From an uncultured Brevundimonas sp. (GTDB lineage Bacteria; Pseudomonadota; Alphaproteobacteria; Caulobacterales; Caulobacteraceae), in contig NZ_CALTWS010000110.1 in assembly GCF_943913055.1 (NCBI RefSeq), positions 1-9,206 on the forward strand: a stretch of 9,206 nucleotides of DNA. The letters are read 5' to 3'. Made by a program: the position numbers and the translations under genes. How positions within the stretch are numbered: the stretch's first letter is position 1; the number at the start of each line of letters is the position of its first letter. The notes beneath the pieces were generated by a model that did no database searches, was not told where the DNA came from, and worked only from the letters and a program-made list of their open reading frames with translations. Below are positions 1 through 6,284 of this stretch, one piece after another.

Positions 1-830
1 GCCTCGTTTCGCCCGGCCTGTATCTGGTCGCGACACCGATCGGGAACCTGCGCGACATGACGCTGCGGGCGCTGGACGTGCTGGCGGCGGCCGATCTGGT
101 CCTGGCTGAGGACACGCGCGTCACCGGCAAGCTGCTGTCAGCCTACGGCCTCAAGGCCAAACTGGAACGCTGCGACGACCACGCCTCGGCCCGGGCGGCG
201 GAACTGGCCATCGAGCGGCTGCGCGAAGGGGCGGTGGTGGCCCTGGTCTCGGATGCGGGCACGCCCCTGGTCAGCGACCCCGGCTTCGTCGTGGCCCGGG
301 CGGTGATCGCCGAGGGCCTGCCGGTCCACCCCATCCCCGGCGCCTCCAGCCTGCTGGCCGCCCTGTGCATCGCGGGCCTGCCGGCCGACCGCGTCACCTT
401 CGCGGGTTTCCTGCCGCCCAAGTCCGGTGCCCGCCGGGCGGCGCTGGAAGAGCTGCGCGCCACCCGCCAGACGCTGATTGTCTTCGAGAGCGGGCCGCGC
501 CTGGCCGACAGCCTGGCCGACATGGCCGCCGTCCTCGGCCCCCGCCCCGCCGCCGTCGCCCGCGAACTGACCAAACTCTATGAAGAGTGCGTACGCGGGA
601 CGCTGGACGAGCTGGCCACCGATCCTCGCTGTCAGTCGCCCAAGGGCGAGATCGTCATCGTCATCGGCCCCGGCGAAGTCGAGGTCGCCAGCGAGGCCGA
701 TGCCGACGCCGCCTTGGCCGAGGCCATGACCCGCCTGCCGCCGGGCGAGGCCGCCGCCGAGGTGTCCCGCGCGCTCAACCTGCCCCGCAAACCCCTCTAC
801 AAGCGGGCGCTGGAGATGCAGGGCCGGTGA
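1..830 (+). CDS. rsmI: RsmI, 16S rRNA (cytidine-1402-2'-O)-methyltransferase, 5'-truncated by window edge
   Basis: This SAM-dependent enzyme methylates the 2'-hydroxyl of C1402 in the 16S rRNA decoding centre. The reading frame is open from base 3, so the start codon lies upstream; the ATG at 57 is internal. The family's N-terminal motif LYLVATPIGNLRD is encoded just before it. Further tetrapyrrole-methylase-fold signatures follow: LAEDTR (near 99-116), VSDAGTPLVSDPG (near 247-285), the PIPGASSLLAAL loop (near 331-366), FAGFLPPKSGARR (near 400-438) and ELTKLYEE (near 565-588). The missing N-terminus is probably only a few to about twenty residues, judging from the usual family length of about 280 aa. 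The stop codon overlaps the GTG start of yraN by 4 bases (GTGA), which suggests translational coupling. The family assignment is very secure. Confidence 0.96.
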   Translation, partial: LVSPGLYLVATPIGNLRDMTLRALDVLAAADLVLAEDTRVTGKLLSAYGLKAKLERCDDHASARAAELAIERLREGAVVALVSDAGTPLVSDPGFVVARAVIAEGLPVHPIPGASSLLAALCIAGLPADRVTFAGFLPPKSGARRAALEELRATRQTLIVFESGPRLADSLADMAAVLGPRPAAVARELTKLYEECVRGTLDELATDPRCQSPKGEIVIVIGPGEVEVASEADADAALAEAMTRLPPGEAAAEVSRALNLPRKPLYKRALEMQGR

Positions 831-1255
831 GCCGCAAGGCCCCCCGTTTGAAACCCGCAACCGTCGCGCGGGCCAAGCGGGGCTGGCGCATGACCCTGGG
901 CCGCGACGCCCACCGCCAGGGTCACCGCTCCGAATGGCTGGCGGCGGCCTGGCTGATGCTGAAGGGCTATCAGCTGCTGGGCTTCCGCCTGAAGACCCGC
1001 GTCGGCGAAATCGACATCCTGGCCCGTCGGGGCAAGACGCTGGCCGTGGTCGAGGTCAAACGCCGCGCCACGGTCGATCAGGCGCTGCTCGCCATAGGCC
1101 CGGACCAGTACGACCGCCTGCTGGCCGCCGGTCGCGCGGTGTTGCGCCAAAGACCCAGCTTGGCCGGGCATGTGCTGCGTATCGATATTGTGGCGCTGGC
1201 CCCCGGACGGTTTCCGGTTCATCGTCGCGGCATAGAGCCCATGGGGAGGGGCTGA
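827..1255 (+). CDS. yraN: YraN family (UPF0102) predicted endonuclease-like protein
   Basis: This 142-aa protein belongs to UPF0102, a restriction-endonuclease-like fold of unsettled function that often sits next to rsmI. The PD-(D/E)XK-type core is visible as RSEW (E36), GEIDILA (residues 60-66, D63) and VVEVKRR (74-80, E76 and K78), with a basic N-terminal tail. I chose the GTG at 827 because it overlaps the rsmI stop in the GTGA arrangement typical of coupled genes. An in-frame ATG at 890 (M22) is an alternative, and it would remove only the basic tail. The rsmI-yraN pair followed by gshB is a recurrent alphaproteobacterial gene order (from memory). Nuclease activity is inferred from the fold only. 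Confidence 0.92.
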   Translation: MSRKAPRLKPATVARAKRGWRMTLGRDAHRQGHRSEWLAAAWLMLKGYQLLGFRLKTRVGEIDILARRGKTLAVVEVKRRATVDQALLAIGPDQYDRLLAAGRAVLRQRPSLAGHVLRIDIVALAPGRFPVHRRGIEPMGRG

Positions 1256-1269
1256 GAGGGGGCTGAAGC

Positions 1270-2085
1270 ATGACGCGCGACGAGGCCATCGACGTTCTGA
1301 CCCAGGCCGGTCAGGCCGAGGACGACGCCTTTCCGCTTCTGGACGCCGCCATCGCCTGCGCCATCCACGACGCCCCCCTGCGCGATCCCGTCCCCGTCCG
1401 CACCCTCGCCGACCGCATCGCCGAGCGTCTGGCCGAGCGACTGATCGAGGACAGTCCTGACGAGGCCCTGTCCGAAACGATGTGCAGCGACTTTCGAATG
1501 AACGGCGATCTGCTCCATCACGAGGACCCGGCCAATACTGACGTCATCGATATCGCCGAGCGCAGGCGCGGCCTGTCGGCGGCGCTCAGCGTCTTCTATC
1601 TGGATGCCGCCCGGCGCAACGACCTGCGGGCCGACGGCGTGGACTTCCCCGGCCACTTCCTGTTGCGGGTGGAAACGGCCGAAGGGCCCGTCGCCCTGGA
1701 CCCCTTCAGCCAAGGTCGGCTGGTCCTGCCGTCCGAGCTCAGCCGCCGCGCGCTCCGGGCCGGTCTGACGCCTCACGTCGCCGACCGGCTGGACCTGCTG
1801 ATGGCCCCGGTCAGCGACCGCGAGGCCCTGATCCGGCTGCAGAACATGGTCTTCGTCCGCGCCATCCACGCCCGCGATTACGAGGGGGCGGAGCGGTCGG
1901 CTCTGCGATGCGCCCTGCTTGACCCCGAGGATCATCGCCCCTGGCTGGACGTCGCTACTGCGCGCGAGAAACAGGGGGCCCTGACAGGGGCGCTGGCCGC
2001 CCTGGCCCAGGCCCGCACCCTGGACGACCCGCTGGCCGCGCGCCGCCAGATCACGCTCGACCGGGTCCGGATGCGGCTGAACTAG
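1270..2085 (+). CDS. SirB1-family protein: transglutaminase-like domain plus TPR-like C-terminus
   Basis: This is a 271-aa cytoplasmic protein of the SirB1/transglutaminase-like core-2 family. The central domain shows RRRGLSAALSVFYLDAARR (98-116), VDFPGHFLLRVE (124-135) and ALDPFSQGR (142-150). These correspond to the family's 'RxG.PI.L', 'PGHFL.R' and 'DPF.xG' blocks. The His (129) and Asp (144) of a papain-like triad are present, but the cysteine position is not occupied in the first block, so protease or transglutaminase activity is not expected. Residues about 190-250 (ALIRLQNMVFVRAI to LAQARTLDDP) resemble two degenerate TPR helical hairpins. A purine-rich GAGAGGGG about 8 bases before the ATG serves as ribosome binding site. 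It lies 14 bases after yraN and is probably in the same operon. The biochemical role of the family is not well defined. Confidence 0.88.
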   Translation: MTRDEAIDVLTQAGQAEDDAFPLLDAAIACAIHDAPLRDPVPVRTLADRIAERLAERLIEDSPDEALSETMCSDFRMNGDLLHHEDPANTDVIDIAERRRGLSAALSVFYLDAARRNDLRADGVDFPGHFLLRVETAEGPVALDPFSQGRLVLPSELSRRALRAGLTPHVADRLDLLMAPVSDREALIRLQNMVFVRAIHARDYEGAERSALRCALLDPEDHRPWLDVATAREKQGALTGALAALAQARTLDDPLAARRQITLDRVRMRLN

Positions 2086-2096
2086 ATCGATCCGCC

Positions 2097-2125
2097 TTGC
2101 GCCGCCCGCCCCGCCTGCCCATTAG
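2097..2125 (+). promoter_or_regulatory. Possible gshB promoter (TTGCGC-N17-CATTAG)
   Basis: TTGCGC at 2097-2102 and CATTAG at 2120-2125 are separated by 17 bases, in the only substantial gap of the rsmI-gshB gene string. Both boxes match the vegetative consensus only partly. A transcription start near 2132 would leave a leader of about 20 bases. This is tentative, and gshB may simply be read from upstream. Confidence 0.28.
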
Positions 2126-2154
2126 TCTGGGCTGCGCAGCCGAGGACCCAGCCC

Positions 2155-3102
2155 ATGAAAGTCGCCATCCAGATGGACCCCATCGAGGGGGTCAACATCG
2201 CCTCGGACACCACCTGGCTGATGGCGATGGAAGCGCAGAACCGAGGCTATCCGCTCTGGATCTACGACTTCCGCACCCTGGCGCTGGACGAAGGCCGCCT
2301 GTACTGCCGAGCGCGCCCGGTGACGCTGAAGCAAGTTCAGGGCGACCACGTCACCTTCGGCGAGGAGGTCAAGCTGGACCTCGGCCGTGACGTCGACGTC
2401 ATCCTGATGCGCCAGGATCCGCCGTTCGACATGGCCTATGTCACCGCCACCTATCTGCTGGAGACGGTCCATCCCCAGACCCTGGTCGTCAACGATCCGG
2501 CCCAGGTGCGCAGCGCACCCGAAAAGCTGCTGGTCACCCACTTCCCCGACCTGACCCCGCCGACCCTGATCAGTTCGGACCCGGTCGCCCTGGTCGACTT
2601 CCACAAGCGGCACGGCGATGTGGTGCTGAAACCCCTGCACGGTGCGGCCGGGTCGGGCGTGGTGCGGCTGAAGGCGGACGATCCCAATCTGGAGGCCCTG
2701 ATCGAGATTCACGCCACGGGTAGCCGCGATCCGCTAGTGATCCAGAAATTCCTGCCGGCGGTATCGAAGGGTGACAAACGCATCCTTATTGTCGATGGCG
2801 AGCCTGTCGGGGCGATCAACCGCGTGCCGATGAAGAATCAGGTCCGCTCCAACCTGCGCGTCGGTGGCACGGCCGCTCCGGTCGAACTGACCCCGCGCGA
2901 TCTGGAAATCTGTGCCGCCATCGGCCCGACGCTTAGGGAACGCGGCCTGATCTTTGTGGGCATCGATGTGATCGGCGACTGGATGACCGAGATCAATGTC
3001 ACCTCTCCTACGGGCGCGCAGCAGCTCAAGAAGTTCAGCGGTGTCGATGCCGCCGCTTTGATGTGGGATGCCATCGAGACGCGGCGAATACCCTCGGCGT
3101 AA
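2155..3102 (+). CDS. gshB: Glutathione synthetase (ATP-grasp)
   Basis: GshB joins gamma-glutamylcysteine and glycine with ATP hydrolysis to form glutathione, the second step of the pathway, in the cytoplasm. The 315-aa length matches the bacterial family. Visible motifs are the N-terminal MKVAIQMDPIEGVNIASDTT (substrate-domain start), RQDPPFDMAYVTATYLLE (86-103), VVNDPAQVRSAPEKL (111-125), the ATP-grasp lysine and glycine-rich loop VLKPLHGAAGSGV (157-169), KGDKRILIVDGEPVGA (205-220), and the metal-binding end block DVIGDWMTEINVTSPTG (271-287). GAGG at 2142-2145 is the likely ribosome binding site, 9 bases before the ATG. The mobile element begins 19 bases after the stop, so the coding region is intact but its native downstream context has been replaced. 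Confidence 0.97.
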   Translation: MKVAIQMDPIEGVNIASDTTWLMAMEAQNRGYPLWIYDFRTLALDEGRLYCRARPVTLKQVQGDHVTFGEEVKLDLGRDVDVILMRQDPPFDMAYVTATYLLETVHPQTLVVNDPAQVRSAPEKLLVTHFPDLTPPTLISSDPVALVDFHKRHGDVVLKPLHGAAGSGVVRLKADDPNLEALIEIHATGSRDPLVIQKFLPAVSKGDKRILIVDGEPVGAINRVPMKNQVRSNLRVGGTAAPVELTPRDLEICAAIGPTLRERGLIFVGIDVIGDWMTEINVTSPTGAQQLKKFSGVDAAALMWDAIETRRIPSA

Positions 3103-3113
3103 CCGCGCTCTTG

Positions 3114-3121
3114 CAATCCAC
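3114..3121 (+). repeat. Left copy of the 8-bp target-site duplication (CAATCCAC)
   Basis: CAATCCAC directly precedes the left inverted repeat and recurs exactly at 6310-6317, directly after the right one. Eight bases is the duplication length known for IS1595-family transposition. Removing the element and one copy restores a 63-base gshB-comM spacer. Confidence 0.95.
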
Positions 3122-3146
3122 GGTATGTATCCCCTCTGGACATGTA
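3122..3146 (+). repeat. Left terminal inverted repeat (25 bp)
   Basis: It begins GGTATGTATCCCCT and ends with GACATGTA. It matches the reverse complement of 6285-6309 at 23 of 25 positions, the differences being C/T at repeat position 15 and G/A at position 17. The match stops abruptly after base 25. Confidence 0.95.
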
Positions 3147-3165
3147 AGACCGTTCGTGGCATATT
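3137..3165 (+). promoter_or_regulatory. Candidate transposase promoter (TGGACA-N17-CATATT)
   Basis: TGGACA at 3137-3142 (5/6 to the -35 consensus) lies 17 bases before CATATT at 3160-3165 (4/6 to the -10 consensus). The -35 box is inside the left inverted repeat. The predicted start of transcription falls at about 3171-3173, on the transposase ATG itself, where no Shine-Dalgarno sequence is visible. The transcript may therefore be leaderless. Confidence 0.4.
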
Positions 3166-3171
3166 CTGTCC

Positions 3172-4056
3172 ATGGAAACGACGAAGCCCAAAGCCCCGAC
3201 ACTGCGCCAGTTTCAAGCGCGGTTTCCTGACGAGGATTCATGCCTCGAACACCTGAAGCTGGTTCGCTTCGGGGCTAAGCACACCTGCGCCAAGTGCGAG
3301 CGCGAGGCCCGCTATTACCGCGTGAAGGCCCGCCGTTCGTATGAATGCGAGTATTGCGGCCATCAGGTCTATCCGACCGCTGGAACGCCATTTGAGAAGA
3401 CGCGCACGAGCCTGCGCGATTGGTTTTACGTGATGTTCCTGTTCACCACGACCCGCAACGGCGTGGCAGCGAAGCGTGTCGAGCGCGAGATCGGCGTGAC
3501 CTACAAAACCGCTTGGCGCATGTGCAAACTGATCCGCGCATACATGGGCTATGTGGACGGCGACGCCCCTTTGGGCGGTGCTGACGGCAAGAATGTCGAG
3601 ATCGACCACACCTTCATCGGTGGCGTCGATAAATCGGGCCAGGACGACAAGAAAGTGGTTCTGGGCATGGTCGAAAAGGGTGGCAACGTGATCGCCCGCC
3701 ACATCCCGAACCGTAAAGGCGGCATCGTACAATCGACGCTGGCGACCCACATCAAGCCCGGTACTCACATCGTGTCAGATGCCGAACACGGCTTCGCTGC
3801 CATCCCGTACATGGGTCGCAACTACCAGCACACGGTCATCAAGAACCGTGCTGGCGAGTGGTCGAAGAACGGGCACACGACGAACACCGTCGAAGGCTTC
3901 TGGAACCTCGTTAAGCGCGGCATAAACGGCACTTACATCAGCGTCTCGCAGAAGCACCTGCAAACCTACCTTGGCGAGTTCGAGTTCCGCTACAACATGC
4001 GTCATCATCCGCACTTGATGTTCAGCGTGTTGCTCACCAGTTTCGCACGTCGGTGA
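3172..4056 (+). CDS. IS1595-family (ISXO2-like) DDE transposase
   Basis: The enzyme cuts and joins the ends of the surrounding element. In order, the 294-aa protein has an N-terminal zinc ribbon (C39-x2-C42 and C59-x2-C62 in CEYCG), a helical DNA-binding region (about 78-125, including FTTTRNGVAAKRVEREIGV and YKTAWRMCKL), and the ISXO2-like catalytic domain. The DDE residues are D145 in VEIDHTFIGG, D203 in HIVSDAEHGF and E241 in NTVEGFWNLVKRG. The characteristic family ending GTYISVSQKHLQ...YLGEFEFRYNMR is also present. Length and motif order are complete, so it is probably active. I chose the ATG at 3172 because it begins just before the conserved Zn-ribbon module and 50 bases from the element end; there is no clear ribosome binding site. 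Codon use is less extreme in GC than in the flanking genes. Confidence 0.96.
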   Translation: METTKPKAPTLRQFQARFPDEDSCLEHLKLVRFGAKHTCAKCEREARYYRVKARRSYECEYCGHQVYPTAGTPFEKTRTSLRDWFYVMFLFTTTRNGVAAKRVEREIGVTYKTAWRMCKLIRAYMGYVDGDAPLGGADGKNVEIDHTFIGGVDKSGQDDKKVVLGMVEKGGNVIARHIPNRKGGIVQSTLATHIKPGTHIVSDAEHGFAAIPYMGRNYQHTVIKNRAGEWSKNGHTTNTVEGFWNLVKRGINGTYISVSQKHLQTYLGEFEFRYNMRHHPHLMFSVLLTSFARR

Positions 4057-4275
4057 AATTACATTTTGTACGCGCTTTTTGCGTGAATGGGTTGTAAACG
4101 CCGCGCACTTGCTTTTATGCGTTTTCTGCACGGAAATTCACGGCACGATTCGCGACCAATTGTCGTGTCAAGGAATTTAGGTGCAGGGGTCGATTTTTTT
4201 TGATATGTTTTTTGAACCTTCAGAATGCGTTCACGCGTTAAGGCGCATGAAGGTGTTCGTTATGGTTTTTTGATA
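4057..4275. other. AT-rich untranslated spacer inside the element
   Basis: This stretch between the transposase and the 65-aa gene is the most AT-rich in the window, with T-runs at about 4193-4201 and 4206-4213. I see no convincing promoter or strong terminator. There is only a weak stem between GGCACGA (near 4142) and TCGTGTC (near 4163). An in-frame ATG at 4225 could extend the next gene into it but lacks a ribosome binding site. The region presumably holds the cargo promoter. Confidence 0.5.
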
Positions 4276-4281
4276 AGGGAG
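4276..4281 (+). promoter_or_regulatory. Ribosome binding site fixing the start of the 65-aa gene
   Basis: AGGGAG lies 6 bases before the ATG at 4288. It favours that start over the in-frame ATG at 4225, which has no comparable sequence upstream. Confidence 0.65.
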
Positions 4282-4287
4282 CGACAG

Positions 4288-4485
4288 ATGGCTAATCATG
4301 AATGCGGCGCTCTCGCCGATCTGTTCGAAGCGAAGAAGGCTAATGACGGTCTTCTCGACGTTAAGTTCTATCTCGTTGACACCGAGGAAGCGTCTTACGA
4401 GCAAGTCTGCGAGGAGGTCCAGAACCTCTACGCTGCGCTAGATCGTTCAACGCCCTTGACGTTTGGCGATACGCGCGCAGCTTGA
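4288..4485 (+). CDS. Small acidic cargo protein of unknown function (65 aa)
   Basis: I do not recognise this protein. From the ATG at 4288 it is 65 aa, soluble and acidic. It has a helix-forming start (ECGALADLFEAKKAND), a likely beta strand (LLDVKFYLVD), and a helix rich in Glu (EEASYEQVCEEVQNLYAALD) leading to a short TPLTFGDTRAA tail. No signal peptide or membrane segment is visible. An upstream in-frame ATG at 4225 would add 21 residues that look basic and unlike the rest, so the shorter form with its AGGGAG site is preferred. It is followed after 87 bases by the ImmA/IrrE-like gene, with a terminator hairpin between them. The two may form a module, for instance a small partner with a degenerate ImmA-like protein, but that is inference from position alone. 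Confidence 0.75.
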   Translation: MANHECGALADLFEAKKANDGLLDVKFYLVDTEEASYEQVCEEVQNLYAALDRSTPLTFGDTRAA

Positions 4486-4531
4486 TTTGCGCTTGCTAGC
4501 TTAACAACTCAAACTTTCGGTATTATGTCAG

Positions 4532-4559
4532 AAGGCCTCGGAAATTCCGGGGCCTTTTT
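4532..4559 (+). terminator. Intrinsic terminator after the 65-aa gene
   Basis: AAGGCCTCGG (4532-4541) pairs with CCGGGGCCTT (4547-4556) around a 5-base loop AAATT, with one T-G wobble. The T-run at 4555-4559 completes the signal. It is a strong rho-independent terminator by appearance, placed 46 bases after the stop of the 65-aa gene and 13 bases before the next start codon. Because it lies so close to that start it could also act as an attenuator or mask the ribosome binding region of the following gene. Confidence 0.82.
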
Positions 4560-4572
4560 GCTGCGGGGATTA

Positions 4573-5217
4573 ATGGGCGACGCTGAATCTTTGGTCGGGG
4601 ATCTGGTCCATCGACTCCCCATCATCCGTCGCATCCAGAACCTGGTGTGGGGTGGCGTTCAGCCTGTCGATGCTCGCTTGCCGATTGATGAGGTTGTCGC
4701 AATCGTTCGTAGCGAATGGAATGTGCAGATCGACGTTTTGCAAGTTCCATTCGACGCGAAGCACCTCGTAAGCCTCGTGGAACGCAAGTCTCACGGCAAG
4801 TTCATGATCGCCGTGAGAGAGGACGCTCCATTCGTAGAGCGCCGCTTTGGAACGATCAAAGAAATATGCCACATCGTGGGCGACGAAGAGGTTGATTACC
4901 AACCCCACGGGGAGAAAACCCTAGCGGGCATTCTCGGACGCGACACCGCGCAACTCTACGATAAGACGCTCGACTTGGGCGGAGATGGTAGGGGTGTGGC
5001 GTCAGAAAAACGTGCAGAACGAATGGCCGAAGAGCTGATCTATGATCATCGTCTTCGCATGAACGATACGCGGCGAGTTAAAGAAGGCGAACTTGGTCCA
5101 ACTGGACTAGCGACCCTTTCAAGTCGATACGGCATCCCCCACGGAATGGCCGTTCGAGTAACAAGGCCCTTGGCGCTCGAACTGATGCGCGGGCTTTGGG
5201 CCACCTGCAAGGACTAG
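4573..5217 (+). CDS. ImmA/IrrE-like protein with degenerate zinc-peptidase motif (KEICH)
   Basis: This 214-aa soluble protein resembles the ImmA/IrrE (COG2856) zinc-peptidase family, whose active members cleave repressors such as phage immunity regulators or DdrO. The layout fits: a leading helical part, VQIDVLQVPFD and GKFMIAVREDAP (core strands, about 51-86), then ERRFGTIKEICHIVGDE (89-105) at the place of the family's 'RRFTIAHELGHIL' helix. The second helix is SEKRAERMAEEL (144-155), with E145 matching the third ligand. The first histidine of HExxH is lysine (K96), while E97 and H100 remain, so zinc binding and proteolysis are doubtful. The end (SSRYGIPHGMAVRVTRPLALEL) resembles the helix-turn-helix-like tail of the family. 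I chose the ATG at 4573 because the in-frame ATG at 4525 would place the terminator hairpin inside the coding region. The site before 4573 (GCGGGGAT) is weak. Confidence 0.72.
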   Translation: MGDAESLVGDLVHRLPIIRRIQNLVWGGVQPVDARLPIDEVVAIVRSEWNVQIDVLQVPFDAKHLVSLVERKSHGKFMIAVREDAPFVERRFGTIKEICHIVGDEEVDYQPHGEKTLAGILGRDTAQLYDKTLDLGGDGRGVASEKRAERMAEELIYDHRLRMNDTRRVKEGELGPTGLATLSSRYGIPHGMAVRVTRPLALELMRGLWATCKD

Positions 5218-5339
5218 GCTTCCGTGTCTCTTGGATCGTCCTCAGGCGGCTCTTTGTCTGACACCTCCTCTAGCGGCGGTTTCGTCAGCATGGCCTCCAG
5301 TAGGGCGTCAAAGCGTTGCGTATCGTTGGATTCTGGCAT
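5214..5339 (-). CDS. Small acidic ORF, 41 aa, antisense to the other cargo genes
   Basis: On the minus strand an ATG at 5337-5339 opens a 41-codon frame ending in TAG at 5214-5216. It has GGAAG (5348-5352 on the minus strand) 8 bases upstream as a plausible ribosome binding site. The product starts MPESNDTQRFDALLEAMLTK, continues with PPLEEV, and ends in a very acidic tail (EPPEDDPRDTEA). The 'FDALL.AML..PP' pattern is one I associate, from memory, with small proteins of accessory regions in alphaproteobacteria and phages; I cannot confirm it here. It fills exactly the gap between the ImmA-like gene, whose stop it overlaps by 2 bases, and the membrane-protein gene. The overlapping plus-strand frame from 5231 has an unnatural composition. 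Confidence 0.55.
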   Translation of the reverse strand: MPESNDTQRFDALLEAMLTKPPLEEVSDKEPPEDDPRDTEA

Positions 5340-5352
5340 CTAGATCGCTTCC

Positions 5353-6231
5353 ATGGGGCGGACATTACAGATCATATGCGGCGTTGTCTTGGCTGTGGGG
5401 GTCATGGCGCTACGCCAAGCCCCAGAGACGCAGAGGGTGCCCGAGCCAAGCCCAGCCGTAACAGGTCAGGCCAGCAGCGCAGGTAACAGCGCCCCCGGCG
5501 AGCCAGCGCAGCCGGTAGCGGTGGTTGTTCTCGAAACCCCGGAACAGGCACAGAGCGCAGAGCGCAGCAAACGCGAAGCCCGCGACCATGATTCCAAAGA
5601 CCTGGACGCCCAGATACGCGCCGCCAATGCCGCCGAGAAACAAATCAGTCCGGCGTGGGTCGCGGCCTGTCTTACCTTCGCGGGCACGGTCCTGCTGATC
5701 TGGAACTTGTATGAAGCTAGAAGGGCCACCCAACTGGCTCGTGATCACATGACGAATGACTTGAGAGCTTGGCTCCTCATGTCGAAACCAATGATCAAAA
5801 GCGGGTCGCGAGTTTGGGTTGATGACGTCGAGTTTGAGAGAGGCGCGCTGTTTCAGGTCGAGTTTAAGAACAGCGGGAAAACACCTGCTATTCGCGCCGG
5901 AATAACAGCCCACGCTGTGATTGGGGCCATGGATGGGGAGCGCCCCGCGTTTCCTGGCATAACCAAACAAGGGGATAGTCTGGTTGGGCCGGACCAAGCA
6001 TTTGTCAGTCCGATTCAGGCGATCACAAACCCGGATAGCGACGCGTTCTACAGAGGAGACGCGGTGGTTTTCCTGTACGCCGAGGTGAACTACCAAACCA
6101 TCTTCGACGACGTAAAACGCGTTACTCGCATATGCTTCCGCATAAGGTGCAATGGCACTCAAACAGATGCCGAGGGCAGAAGCGAACCTCACTATGAGGT
6201 GAGGCTGGAAGGCGCTCAAAGCGCCAACTAA
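5353..6231 (+). CDS. Cargo membrane protein, two predicted transmembrane segments, unknown function (292 aa)
   Basis: I cannot name a function. The N-terminus holds a hydrophobic segment (about residues 4-20, LQIICGVVLAVGVMAL), then a Pro/Ala/Ser-rich linker (about 22-60) and a charged coiled-coil-like stretch (about 62-96, rich in E, K, R and A). A second membrane segment follows (about 101-118, AWVAACLTFAGTVLLIWNLY), then a basic stop (EARRATQLARDH) and a mainly beta C-terminal domain of about 150 residues. That domain includes RAWLLM (138-143) and FKNSGKTPA (171-179). The 'membrane helix, EARRATQ, RAW, N.GKTPA' order is a familiar layout of uncharacterised accessory proteins in Proteobacteria (from memory). 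The linker would be periplasmic and the C-terminal domain cytoplasmic. A stop (TAG 5341) lies just upstream in frame, so the ATG at 5353 is the farthest start, but it lacks a clear ribosome binding site. It ends 54 bases before the right inverted repeat. Confidence 0.75.
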   Translation: MGRTLQIICGVVLAVGVMALRQAPETQRVPEPSPAVTGQASSAGNSAPGEPAQPVAVVVLETPEQAQSAERSKREARDHDSKDLDAQIRAANAAEKQISPAWVAACLTFAGTVLLIWNLYEARRATQLARDHMTNDLRAWLLMSKPMIKSGSRVWVDDVEFERGALFQVEFKNSGKTPAIRAGITAHAVIGAMDGERPAFPGITKQGDSLVGPDQAFVSPIQAITNPDSDAFYRGDAVVFLYAEVNYQTIFDDVKRVTRICFRIRCNGTQTDAEGRSEPHYEVRLEGAQSAN

Positions 6232-6284
6232 AAACCTGATCATTGCAATCCCTCAAAAATGAGTGGGATGCACCGCCCTCAAAC

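Noticed and set aside
4057..4110. Terminator after the transposase
   Set aside because: The only local inverted sequence (ACGC...GCGT around a T-run) has a 4-bp stem with the T-run in the loop, which is too weak to call.
3775..4131. Minus-strand frame of 118 aa overlapping the transposase 3' end
   Set aside because: It is antisense to the conserved catalytic C-terminus of the transposase, which constrains the codons, and it has no recognisable features.
5231..5461. Plus-strand 76-aa frame overlapping the start of the membrane-protein gene
   Set aside because: Its composition is unnatural (many W, P, R and S), there is no ribosome binding site, and it runs into the membrane-protein gene in another frame. 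The minus-strand 41-aa frame explains the gap better.
6211..6225. Hairpin GGCGCT-CAA-AGCGCC at the end of the membrane-protein gene
   Set aside because: The 6-bp stem is inside the coding region and is followed by A-rich sequence on the plus strand, with no T-run in either direction, so it is not an intrinsic terminator.
5410..6243. Long minus-strand open frame (277 aa) opposite the membrane-protein gene
   Set aside because: The product has no recognisable segment order and looks like a shadow. The plus-strand protein has clear membrane helices, a charged stop and family-like motifs.
6243..6251. TTGCAATCC repeated from 3111-3119 near the right end of the element
   Set aside because: Nine shared bases inside the element do not align with either end, and the exact 8-bp duplication at 6310 already explains the insertion. 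It is probably chance.
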